Source: Pseudomonadota bacterium
GTDB taxonomy: Bacteria; Pseudomonadota; Alphaproteobacteria; Rhizobiales; Tepidamorphaceae
NCBI GenBank assembly: GCA_023458595.1
Contig: JAEWYT010000100.1
Span: forward strand, 1-27,646
Length of the DNA stretch: 27,646 nucleotides
Direction of reading: 5' to 3'
Shown: positions 16,026 through 23,900 of the stretch, piece after piece
Numbering within the stretch: position 1 is the first letter of the stretch
Layout of the letters: every line of letters starts with the position of its first letter
Position numbers and translations under genes: made by a program
The notes under the pieces: generated by a model
The model's input: only the letters and a program-made list of their open reading frames with translations
Database searches by the model: none
Told to the model about the DNA's origin: nothing

Positions 16026-16739
16026 ATGAAGATCGCTGTTGTCGTTCCGAACGTCACGATGCCGGACGAGGCGCTGGCCGAGCGCCACGCGTTCCTCCAG
16101 CGGATCAGCCGGCCGGACACCGAGATCCATGTTGTACGGAACGATTCGGGGCCGGAAAGCATCGAATCCGAGTTCGAACGCGAGTGGGCGAGCGTCCATA
16201 TCCTCGAGCATATGCTCAGGCTCGCGCCGCAGGGCTTCGACGCCTTCATCCCCTGGTGCGCGAACGATCCGGCGGTGATCCCCGGCCGCGAGCGTCTCGA
16301 CGTCCCGGTCGTCGGACCGTTCCAGTCCGCCTGCCTCTATGCGGCCGGCCTCGGCTTCAGGTTCTCCACGCTGTCGCCGCGGTCGAACCCGCGGCTGACG
16401 CGCCAGCGCGTCGCCGCCCTCGGCCTGAAAGCGCTGCTCGCGAGCACGCGCGAGATCGACCGCACGGTGCCGGAACTGCGCGCCGACCTCGACGCGACGT
16501 GCCGACTCCTGTCGGCGGAGATAGCCGAGGCGGCCCACAGGGACGGGGCCGACGCCGTCGTGCTCGGCTGCATGGCGCTGTTCGGGATCACCGAGCGGCT
16601 GGAGACGCCGGTCCCAGTCGTCGATCCTGCCCGGGCGGCGATCGCGATGGCCGAGACGCTGGTCGCGATGGGACTGACCCACGCCGGCCGCGCCTACACC
16701 TATCCCGGACGCACGGCGCCCCCGCTCCCCGTCGTCTAG
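16026..16739 (+). CDS. Asp/Glu/hydantoin racemase family protein
   Basis: The 237-residue protein belongs to the cofactor-independent Asp/Glu/hydantoin racemase superfamily. The two cysteines that act as acid and base are in their usual contexts: Cys78 in IPWCANDPAV and Cys182 in VLGCMALFG. The N-terminal MKIAVVVPNVT and the length fit hydantoin racemase (HyuE-type) and allantoin racemase. It follows the M20 gene by 22 bases and precedes hyuA by 50, in one transcription unit. In that setting it probably converts the enantiomer that the hydantoinase or M20 enzyme cannot use. Maleate isomerase-type activity is the main alternative. Confidence 0.85.
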   Translation: MKIAVVVPNVTMPDEALAERHAFLQRISRPDTEIHVVRNDSGPESIESEFEREWASVHILEHMLRLAPQGFDAFIPWCANDPAVIPGRERLDVPVVGPFQSACLYAAGLGFRFSTLSPRSNPRLTRQRVAALGLKALLASTREIDRTVPELRADLDATCRLLSAEIAEAAHRDGADAVVLGCMALFGITERLETPVPVVDPARAAIAMAETLVAMGLTHAGRAYTYPGRTAPPLPVV

Positions 16740-16774
16740 CACCGCCTTCGTCGAGTGTTTCGGCCACAGCACGT

Positions 16775-16780
16775 AGAGGT
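16775..16780 (+). promoter_or_regulatory. Ribosome binding site of hyuA
   Basis: AGAGGT lies nine bases before the ATG at 16790 and supports that start for hyuA over the much longer open frame, which shadows the racemase gene. Confidence 0.55.
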
Positions 16781-16789
16781 TTCAGAGGA

Positions 16790-18793
16790 ATGTCCGATCG
16801 GATCGGGGTGGAAATCGGAGGCACGTTCACCGATCTCGTCTGGGCGCGGCCCGACGGCACGCTGCAGACCGGCAAGGTCCCCTCGACCCCGCAGGCGATC
16901 CAGGAAGCCGTGCTGAAGGTGATGGACGAAGCCGGCGTGCCGCTGCCGTCGGTCGAGCAGGTTACCCACGGCTCGACGGTCGCCACCAACGCCCTCCTGA
17001 CGCGACGCGGCTCGCGCGCCGGCCTGATCACGACGGCGGGCTTTCGTGACGTCATCACCATCGGCCGCGCCGACCGCGACCACGATATCTACGATATCCA
17101 ATATCGCCGCCCCAAGCCGCCGATCCGGCGCGCCCTGGTGCGGGAGGCGCGCGAACGAATCGACGCGGCGGGAGAAATCCTCGAACCCATCGACCTCGAA
17201 CACGCATGGCGGGAGGTCTCCGCGCTGATCGACGAGGGTGCCGAAGGTATCGCCATCTGCTTCCTGCACGCCTACCGCAACCCGGTGCACGAGAAGCTGC
17301 TCGCCGACCTGATCCGCGAGCGCGCGCCCCAGATCGCCGTCTCGGCAAGCCACGAGGTGTCGCCGGAGTTCCGCGAGTACGAGCGCACGGTGACGACCGC
17401 CGTCAATGCCTTCGTCGGCCCGGTGGTCGGCCGCTACGTCGACCGCCTCGACGGCGAGCTCGCCGGGGCGGGCTACGCCGGTGTGCTCCATCTGATGCAG
17501 TCGAACGGCGGCACCATGCCGGCCGAGGCGGCAAGCGCCAACGCCGTGCGGATGCTGCTCTCCGGCCCGGCTGCCGGCATCCGCGCCGCCATATGGTTCG
17601 CCGAGCGCAACGGCATCGACGACGTCATTACCCTCGACATGGGCGGCACGAGCACCGACGTCGCGATCGCGCCGGGCCGGACGCCGCACTTCGTTGCCGA
17701 GTTGATGATCGACGGGCTGCCGATCCGTACCGCCTCCGTCGACATGGCGACGATCGGCGCCGGCGGCGGCAGCATCGCCTGGATCGACCGCGGCGGTTTC
17801 CTGACCGTCGGCCCCGAAAGCGCCGGGGCGGTACCGGGACCGGCCTGCTACGATCGCGGCGGCGATCGGCCGACCGTCACCGACGCGCAGGTCGTCGCCG
17901 GCATCCTGAGGCCCGCGCGGTTCTTCGGCGGACGCATGGCGCTACGTGCCGACAAGGCGGCGGCCGCGCTCGCCGCGCTCGGCCTGCCGGGGGGCGCCAG
18001 GCCGACAGCGGATTCCGTCCTGAGGCTCGTCAACGGCAACATGGCCGGCGCGGTCCGGCTCGTCTCCACTGCGCGCGGCATCGACCCGCGCGACTTCACC
18101 ATCGTCGCCTACGGCGGCGGCGGCCCCCTGCACGCGGCACTCGTTGCCGAGGAGATCGGCATCCGGCGGGTGCTGGTGCCGTGGTCGCCGGGCCTCGCCA
18201 GCGCCTTCGGGCTGCTGATCGCCGACGCCCTGATCGACGTCTCCGAGAGCGACCGCCACGAATTGGGGCCGACGACCCTGGACGATGCCCGCATCGCCCG
18301 CCTCGCCCAGCGGGCGGCGGAGGTTGCCGGTCGCAACGGCCTCGACGACGGCTCCTACGAAACAACCTTCGGCGTCGACATGCGCTATGCCGGCCAGGCC
18401 TTCGAGCTGACCATCTGGACGGACGGCACCGCTGCCGATCCGGCGCGGCTGCGGCAACGCTTCGAGGAGGAGCACCACTGGCGCTATGGCTACGCCCGCC
18501 CGAGCCTGCACGTCGAGGTCGTCGCCTACCGCATCCGCGTCGTGCGCCGCAACGCGACCCGCGTCACCCCGCCGCTGCCGGGCGGCGGCGGCGCGGCGCC
18601 GAATTCCGCCGAGGTCACGATCGGTGGTCGGGCCGTCGCCGCGACGTTCATCGGACGCGACGCGCTCCCGCCGGGGGCGACGCTCGACGGACCGGCGATC
18701 GTCGAGGAGGCGACATCCACGACCGTTGTGCCGCCGGGCTGGCGTCTGACATGCCTGCCGAGCGGAGACCTCATGCTGGAGGACCTGCGATGA
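16790..18793 (+). CDS. hyuA: Hydantoinase/oxoprolinase subunit A
   Basis: The 667-residue protein is the ATP-binding subunit of an ATP-dependent hydantoinase, N-methylhydantoinase or 5-oxoprolinase-like enzyme. The N-terminal GVEIGGTFTDLVWA is the ASKHA phosphate-binding loop of the Hydant_A_N domain, although the usual Asp before the Gly pair is replaced by Glu8-Ile9. THGSTVATNALL follows, then the second phosphate site DMGGTSTDVAIAPG and the adenosine region YGGGGPLHAALVAEE. The C-terminal acetone-carboxylase-like beta domain ends the protein. It works with HyuB, to which it is coupled by an ATGA overlap, to open a cyclic amide ring at the cost of ATP. The real ring substrate cannot be told from sequence. 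Confidence 0.92.
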   Translation: MSDRIGVEIGGTFTDLVWARPDGTLQTGKVPSTPQAIQEAVLKVMDEAGVPLPSVEQVTHGSTVATNALLTRRGSRAGLITTAGFRDVITIGRADRDHDIYDIQYRRPKPPIRRALVREARERIDAAGEILEPIDLEHAWREVSALIDEGAEGIAICFLHAYRNPVHEKLLADLIRERAPQIAVSASHEVSPEFREYERTVTTAVNAFVGPVVGRYVDRLDGELAGAGYAGVLHLMQSNGGTMPAEAASANAVRMLLSGPAAGIRAAIWFAERNGIDDVITLDMGGTSTDVAIAPGRTPHFVAELMIDGLPIRTASVDMATIGAGGGSIAWIDRGGFLTVGPESAGAVPGPACYDRGGDRPTVTDAQVVAGILRPARFFGGRMALRADKAAAALAALGLPGGARPTADSVLRLVNGNMAGAVRLVSTARGIDPRDFTIVAYGGGGPLHAALVAEEIGIRRVLVPWSPGLASAFGLLIADALIDVSESDRHELGPTTLDDARIARLAQRAAEVAGRNGLDDGSYETTFGVDMRYAGQAFELTIWTDGTAADPARLRQRFEEEHHWRYGYARPSLHVEVVAYRIRVVRRNATRVTPPLPGGGGAAPNSAEVTIGGRAVAATFIGRDALPPGATLDGPAIVEEATSTTVVPPGWRLTCLPSGDLMLEDLR

Positions 18794-20451
18794 GCGAAGA
18801 CCCGACGCGCCTCGTCATCATGGCGCGCGCCCTGCAGGCGGCCGCCGACGAGATGGCCGCCAATCTCATCCGCTCGGCCTTCTCCGCCGTCGTGCGCGAG
18901 GCGCGCGACTGCTCCACGGCGCTGCTCGACGCCGAGGGTCGGGTGGTGGCGCAGGCCGACATGATCCCGATGCAGACGGCGGCGCTCAGCGAGTCGTTCC
19001 GCTGCGCCGCCGAGCAGCTCGATCTCTCCGGCGTCGGGCCGGGCCACGCCGTCATCCTGAACGACCCCTACAGCGGCGGCCAGCACCTCAACGACATCAT
19101 ACTGTTCATGCCGATCATCCACGACGGCACGCTGATCGGCTGGAGCGGCAGCACCGCCCACCATCTCGACATCGGCGGGGGTTCGGTCGGCGTGAACTCC
19201 GGCGCGACCGAGCTCATCCAGGAGGGGCTGGTGATCCCTCCCCTTTTGATCGAGGTGGACCGGGACTGGTTCGGCGGCATGATCGAGCGGCTGGTCTTCG
19301 CCAACATCCGTACCAAGGAGATCGGCCTCGGCGACATGAACGCCCAGTTCGCGGCCAACCACATCGGCCGAGAGCGCGTGCTCGAGATGGCGGGCCGCTA
19401 CGGTGTCGCTACGCTCAGGGCGGCGATGGAGGAAGTGCTCGACTACAGCGAACGGCGCATGCGGGCGGCGATATCCGAACTGCCTGACGGAACCTGGGCC
19501 GGCGAGGCGTTCCTGGACGGCAGCCCCGAGGAGGGCGGGCCGGTCCGCGTGGTGGCCACGGTGACGATCCGGGGCGACGAGGCGATCCTCGATTTTACCG
19601 GCACGGCGCCGCAGGTGCGCGGCATGTTCAACTGCCCGGTCGCCAGCAGCGCCGCCGGCGCGCTGACGGCGCTGCGGTGCGTTCTGGCTGACAAGGACAT
19701 GCCTGCCAACGACGGCTGCAACCGGCCGATCACCATGATCTTCCCGGAAGGCTCGATCCTCAATCCGCGCCCCGGAGCGCCGGTTCGCGCCCGCGCCACG
19801 GCCTCGGCGCGCGCGCTCGACGCCGTCCATGCCGCACTCGATCAGGTGATCCCCGACCAGGTGCCGGCGCAGGGCTCAAATTCCACCACCGGTTTCTACC
19901 TCGCCCGCCAGCGCGACGGAGGCGGCGTTGACGTGCACCTCGACATCCTCGGCGGCGGCTGGGGCGCGGCGCGCGGATACGACGCGATCCATGCGACCGA
20001 CCACGTCCTGTCGTCGTGCCGGCTGACGCCGGTCGAATCGATCGAGCAGCTCAATTCCTTCCTGCTGGTCGAGAGCTTCGGGCTCGTTCCCGACTCGTGG
20101 GGCGCCGGCGAGTTCAACGGCGGGCTCGGCATGTATCGTCGCTACCGGATGCGCGCGGACGACGTTGCGCTCAGCCTCTACTCCGACCATTTCGTCCTGC
20201 CGCCGCGGGGCCACCAGCACGGCCACGACGCGGCGCTGGCGAGGCTCACGGTCGAGCGCGACGGCGAGGCGATCACGCTCGGCGCGACGAGCCGGATCAC
20301 CCTCGATCGCGACGACGTGGTGGAGATCAGCGTTTCGGGGGGTGCCGGCTGGGGCAATCCACGCAAGCGCGATCGCGGCGCCGTCGCCGAAGACATGGCG
20401 GACGGCCTGATCTCACCGGAATTCGCCCGCCGCACGTATGGCTGGACGTGA
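18790..20451 (+). CDS. hyuB: Hydantoinase B/oxoprolinase family subunit
   Basis: The 553-residue protein is the HyuB partner subunit. Conserved family segments are AFSAVVREARDCSTALLD near the N-terminus, LNDPYSGGQHLNDI, and the C-terminal GGAGWGNPRKRDRGAVAEDM, which is almost invariant in hydantoinase B and acetone carboxylase alpha-like proteins. The length is normal. Its ATG overlaps the stop of hyuA by four bases, ensuring equal synthesis of the subunits. It is the last gene of the plus operon. No convincing terminator is visible directly after the stop; the next strong hairpin is at 20793-20815. Confidence 0.92.
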   Translation: MSEDPTRLVIMARALQAAADEMAANLIRSAFSAVVREARDCSTALLDAEGRVVAQADMIPMQTAALSESFRCAAEQLDLSGVGPGHAVILNDPYSGGQHLNDIILFMPIIHDGTLIGWSGSTAHHLDIGGGSVGVNSGATELIQEGLVIPPLLIEVDRDWFGGMIERLVFANIRTKEIGLGDMNAQFAANHIGRERVLEMAGRYGVATLRAAMEEVLDYSERRMRAAISELPDGTWAGEAFLDGSPEEGGPVRVVATVTIRGDEAILDFTGTAPQVRGMFNCPVASSAAGALTALRCVLADKDMPANDGCNRPITMIFPEGSILNPRPGAPVRARATASARALDAVHAALDQVIPDQVPAQGSNSTTGFYLARQRDGGGVDVHLDILGGGWGAARGYDAIHATDHVLSSCRLTPVESIEQLNSFLLVESFGLVPDSWGAGEFNGGLGMYRRYRMRADDVALSLYSDHFVLPPRGHQHGHDAALARLTVERDGEAITLGATSRITLDRDDVVEISVSGGAGWGNPRKRDRGAVAEDMADGLISPEFARRTYGWT

Positions 20452-20792
20452 GCCGCGCGAGCGCATCCGACCGAACCGCCGACGAGGCGGGCCTGCGACC
20501 TCATGCGCACTCGTGGGACTTGTGTGAACGCCCCGGGTCCTCGGGCCTGAGAGTCGGCTCACGGTTCGACCGGATTGCTTGAGCCGAAAGCGCTGATTGT
20601 CCGATGTCGGCTATCGGGAAGGAGAATTGGCCCAGCAAGGTCCGGAAAAGGTCGATCCGGCCGGCCGACCATCTCGCTCCCCGGCGAGACATTACCAGTC
20701 AGAGCACGATCGCGGCGGGTCGCGGGGTGATTTGGGCCTGCGACGTAAGAGGTCGATGTTAACAAAGCAATGTTTGAGCGGGAAAATTGCGC

Positions 20793-20815
20793 CGTAACCA
20801 TTTGAAATGGTTACG
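20793..20815. other. Perfect AT-rich palindrome
   Basis: The arm CGTAACCATTT (20793-20803) is followed by a single G and its exact complement (20805-20815), then TATTTTC. As RNA on the plus strand this could end the hyuB transcript although the U-run is interrupted. As DNA it looks like an operator or a recombination site. Confidence 0.55.
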
Positions 20816-20828
20816 TATTTTCAAAGTT

Positions 20829-20841
20829 TGGTTGCGGGGGC
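20829..20841 (-). other. Candidate attachment site: tRNA-fMet 3'-end fragment
   Basis: On the minus strand the 13 bases GCCCCCGCAACCA are identical to the acceptor-stem end plus CCA of bacterial initiator tRNA-fMet genes as I know them. No tRNA body adjoins it. A fragment like this is what an island leaves at its far end after integrating into the 3' end of a tRNA gene; the orientation puts the island at higher coordinates, where the accessory genes are. The match also takes part in an 8-bp inverted repeat (TGGTTGCG/CGCAACCA, 20829-20850), so chance or a repeat element is not excluded. Confidence 0.4.
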
Positions 20842-20913
20842 TCGCAACCACCGATATCGACACTCGATCAAGGTGGTCGTCTGAGCCGATTGAGCCCGGA
20901 GCCCCTTAGCGCA

Positions 20914-23900
20914 TTACGAATGTCGGTCGGTCGCGGACTGACCGGGAGGCGTCACCAAGTCGGCCGCCCCTGCAAACGGTCTGGCCTGGGAAAGCCAGTA
21001 GTCGGCATGCTGGGCGGTGAAGAAGATTTCGACAACCTCTCCGGTGTCCGAAATCATCAGCTCGATCTGGCGTCCCCGGACTTCGGTGACGGCTTCGCCA
21101 TCCAGGCCGAACCGAATGACCTTGTCCGTGGTATCGCGGTTAAGGGCTTCTGTTATGGCCGCCCGCGTAAGCCGCCGCCCAAAATTGTCGTGATGAAGCT
21201 TGCACAGCAGAATCAGATTGCCGGCGTGGCGTGCGCCGCCGGCGGATTTCAAATCGACATGGTGCGCCTCAACGACGCGCCGGCGAACTTCTTCCCACTG
21301 GATGTAGCTGCCGGGAGGTGCAAGCTCGCGCGGTAAACGCTCGCATAGGCACATCTGGCAATGGCTCGCGTAATGAGCGCGCTTGAGCGCTTCAATATGT
21401 TCCAATTCCAGCTCTGGCGCGGGCTTTGTTTCGGAACCAGGCCTGCCGGTGCCGGCGCCGGTGCCGCTGCGCCCGGAGCGGCGTGAAGCGCCGCTCGGGC
21501 TTGATGAGATTGGTCCGGGACGCGGCGTATTGCGGGACGGGTCAGGTTCAAAGGGAGAATGGCCGAACACTGCTTCGCCGGGGTCGGTCTCGCCGTCGCT
21601 CGCTTCATCAGCGTCCGATCCGGCGTCCGTGTCGTCGGCGCTTGCGGCTATATCCTCGTCGTCGAGATCGCTCGCCGCTCCGCGCCGTGCTCCATAACTT
21701 GGATCGCGGATTTCGAGGTCGAGCGCGCGCTCCAGCGAAAGGCAGTGCACCGGGCGGGCCGCGGGCTTGAATACAAGTTGCGCGGCGATCGCTTCGTAGA
21801 GGCTACTGAGCGCGATGTCCGGGCCGCTCTTCATCCAGAACGTACCGGAAGCGGAATCAAAACCGCCGTCCGCAGGCACCGTGTAGAGCCTGCCCCGAAA
21901 CCGGTAATGCACTTCCACGCTCTCCGCGAAACGAATTTCCTTGATCCGGGAAAGTCGGTCGTGCCAGTCATGCCAGACAAGCTCCGGCTCCACCCCCAGC
22001 CTGGCAAGGCGCTTGAGAAACGTGCGGCGGAAATGTGCAGAGCGCAGCGCCCGGAGTCTTTCAGCGAGGCCCGCTCCGGCAGGCGCCGTTTCACCAGCTG
22101 CGGATACCGACTCCGGTTCCTTTAGCGCCTCCCGAAGCGATCTGACTCCGAGGCTACGCAGCGGTTCCCTGATGGGTTCGGACACTTCCCTGACATGGTC
22201 AATGACAAGCAGGACGCCCGGATCATGCTGAGCGATGGAGTCGGCAACAACTTCGGCGTCCGGCAGGAAGACAGGACGCCGTTGGGCGCTGCGCAAGGAC
22301 AAGAGATGGAATCCGTCGCGGCTGCGAGCGGGAACAAACGGGATGTCGGTGAAGATGTCTGCCCAATGTACCGGCCCGTCCCGATGCAGGATATGACGCA
22401 GAACACAAGAGACGTGGCGCTGAAGGACGGATTCGTCCTGTTCCGCAAGCCATATAAAGAAGGCGCGGCTTGTTTCCCTGTCAGGCATTGATGAGGTGAC
22501 ACCGGCCTCGCGATACCGTCGCTGGTCTTCCTGCGAAAGTCCCTTGCCGGGAAAGCGCTGTTTCCAGGCGCCCCAGTAGTCGCCTCGCGTGCCGGTGAAA
22601 GCGAGCGCGGAGGGCGGCACAGGGCTGCCGTGCATTGGGATGATCGGCAACGCGGCAAGCCGGGACCGGTATTCATCATCCGCCTCGGTCAGGCCCATAA
22701 ATTGCTGGAGGCGAGGTTGCAGAGCGGCGAAGTTAGCGCCGTCTTCGGCGAAGGCGTCAATGAGCATCGGTGCTGTTGGCTGACGCGGCGCCGGGGAGAG
22801 CCTGTCGAGCGCCGCTGCGTGCTTTTTGGTCCGGAGAAGGAACCGCACAGGAAGCTTGAGGCGGTCGATGGCGCCGCCGGGCATGACAAGGGCGGCGCGC
22901 TCCTGGATTGAGCCGTCTTGCGCCAGCGCCGGCAAGTTCGCTTTCGCGCCCTTCAGGATGCGTGCAATGACGATATCCTGAAGGAGGATGGCGAGGTCGG
23001 CTTCGAATTTGCGCAAGGCGGTGAGGGTCTGCGTGTCCGGCGTCACGCCCGGCGGGAAGAGCGCCAGCCGCTCATTGAGCCAGGCCGTGACTTCCTCTTC
23101 GGCCGGGCTGCGCCGGATTGTCGTGCGCGCCTTGCCGCCGGCGGAAACGAGCCTTGAGCGGCGAACCTGTTCATGCGGCTGTCTGACGAATTCGCGAAGC
23201 ACTGCGGCCGCGCGTCGCGAACGGGGATCGCAAAGCGCGCCCAAGATGCACAGATCGCCGTTCTCATCCGGCCATACCGGAATATCGGCCAGCTTCGGAC
23301 GCTCGCGAGGAGTGATCCGGCGCTCGTTGCGGCGCAGCCAGCTCCAGAACAGTCTGCGCGTCTCTTTGCCCGCGCTCTGAAGCGTGCCGCTCTGAAGAAA
23401 ACTTTCCATCGTGTAGCGGGGCCGGCGCCAAGTGCGCCGCCTGAACAGCGGATGGCCGGCAAGCGCAGAATGCAGGATGGGAGGAAAGGTCAGGCCGGGC
23501 ACGCCGGAAGGCAGAACTGCGCTCGAGTGCAGCGCCCGGAACGGCGCAGGCTGACCACTTTGGTCGGGAAGTGTCAAAGCCTTTTGCAGCTCTTCTTCGG
23601 TATCGTCGTCGCATGAGTCATGGGCGAGCGCCGCGTGGATCACATCAAGGTAGGCATGCGCAATGAACGGCAAAGCAAGCTCGGCTTCCACGCTGGCGAG
23701 GCCGGCGAAATAGTCATTGCCGCCATCGGTGAGACGGCTGAAGGCGTCTTGCTGGTCGAACGTAACGAAGGTTTGGCCAAAGCCGCCGGTCTTCTGATCC
23801 GTCAGTAGGGCCGCAATCGCGGCGTGCGTGCGGGGATGGATCTGCAATTCTGACCGGGGAGCAATAATCGAAAGCGCCCGATCGACCGTCTCGGACGGCC

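Larger units (their letters stand above)
20452..20913. other. Non-coding boundary region with hairpins
   Basis: No gene is supported in these 462 bases. Short open frames on both strands lack recognisable content or ribosome sites. From about 20740 the sequence is visibly richer in A and T than the operon before it. It holds an 11-bp palindrome at 20793-20815, a hairpin at 20829-20850 and, within the latter, a 13-base match to an initiator tRNA 3' end. It marks the change from the metabolic operons to the accessory region. Confidence 0.6.

Noticed and set aside
17206..20451. A 1081-codon open frame covering hyuA and hyuB
   Set aside because: The first half is a shifted-frame Arg-rich translation of hyuA; only the part from 18790 is real (hyuB).
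20559..20801. An 80-codon minus-strand frame in the boundary region
   Set aside because: No ribosome site, no recognised motif and no partner gene; not supported as a gene.
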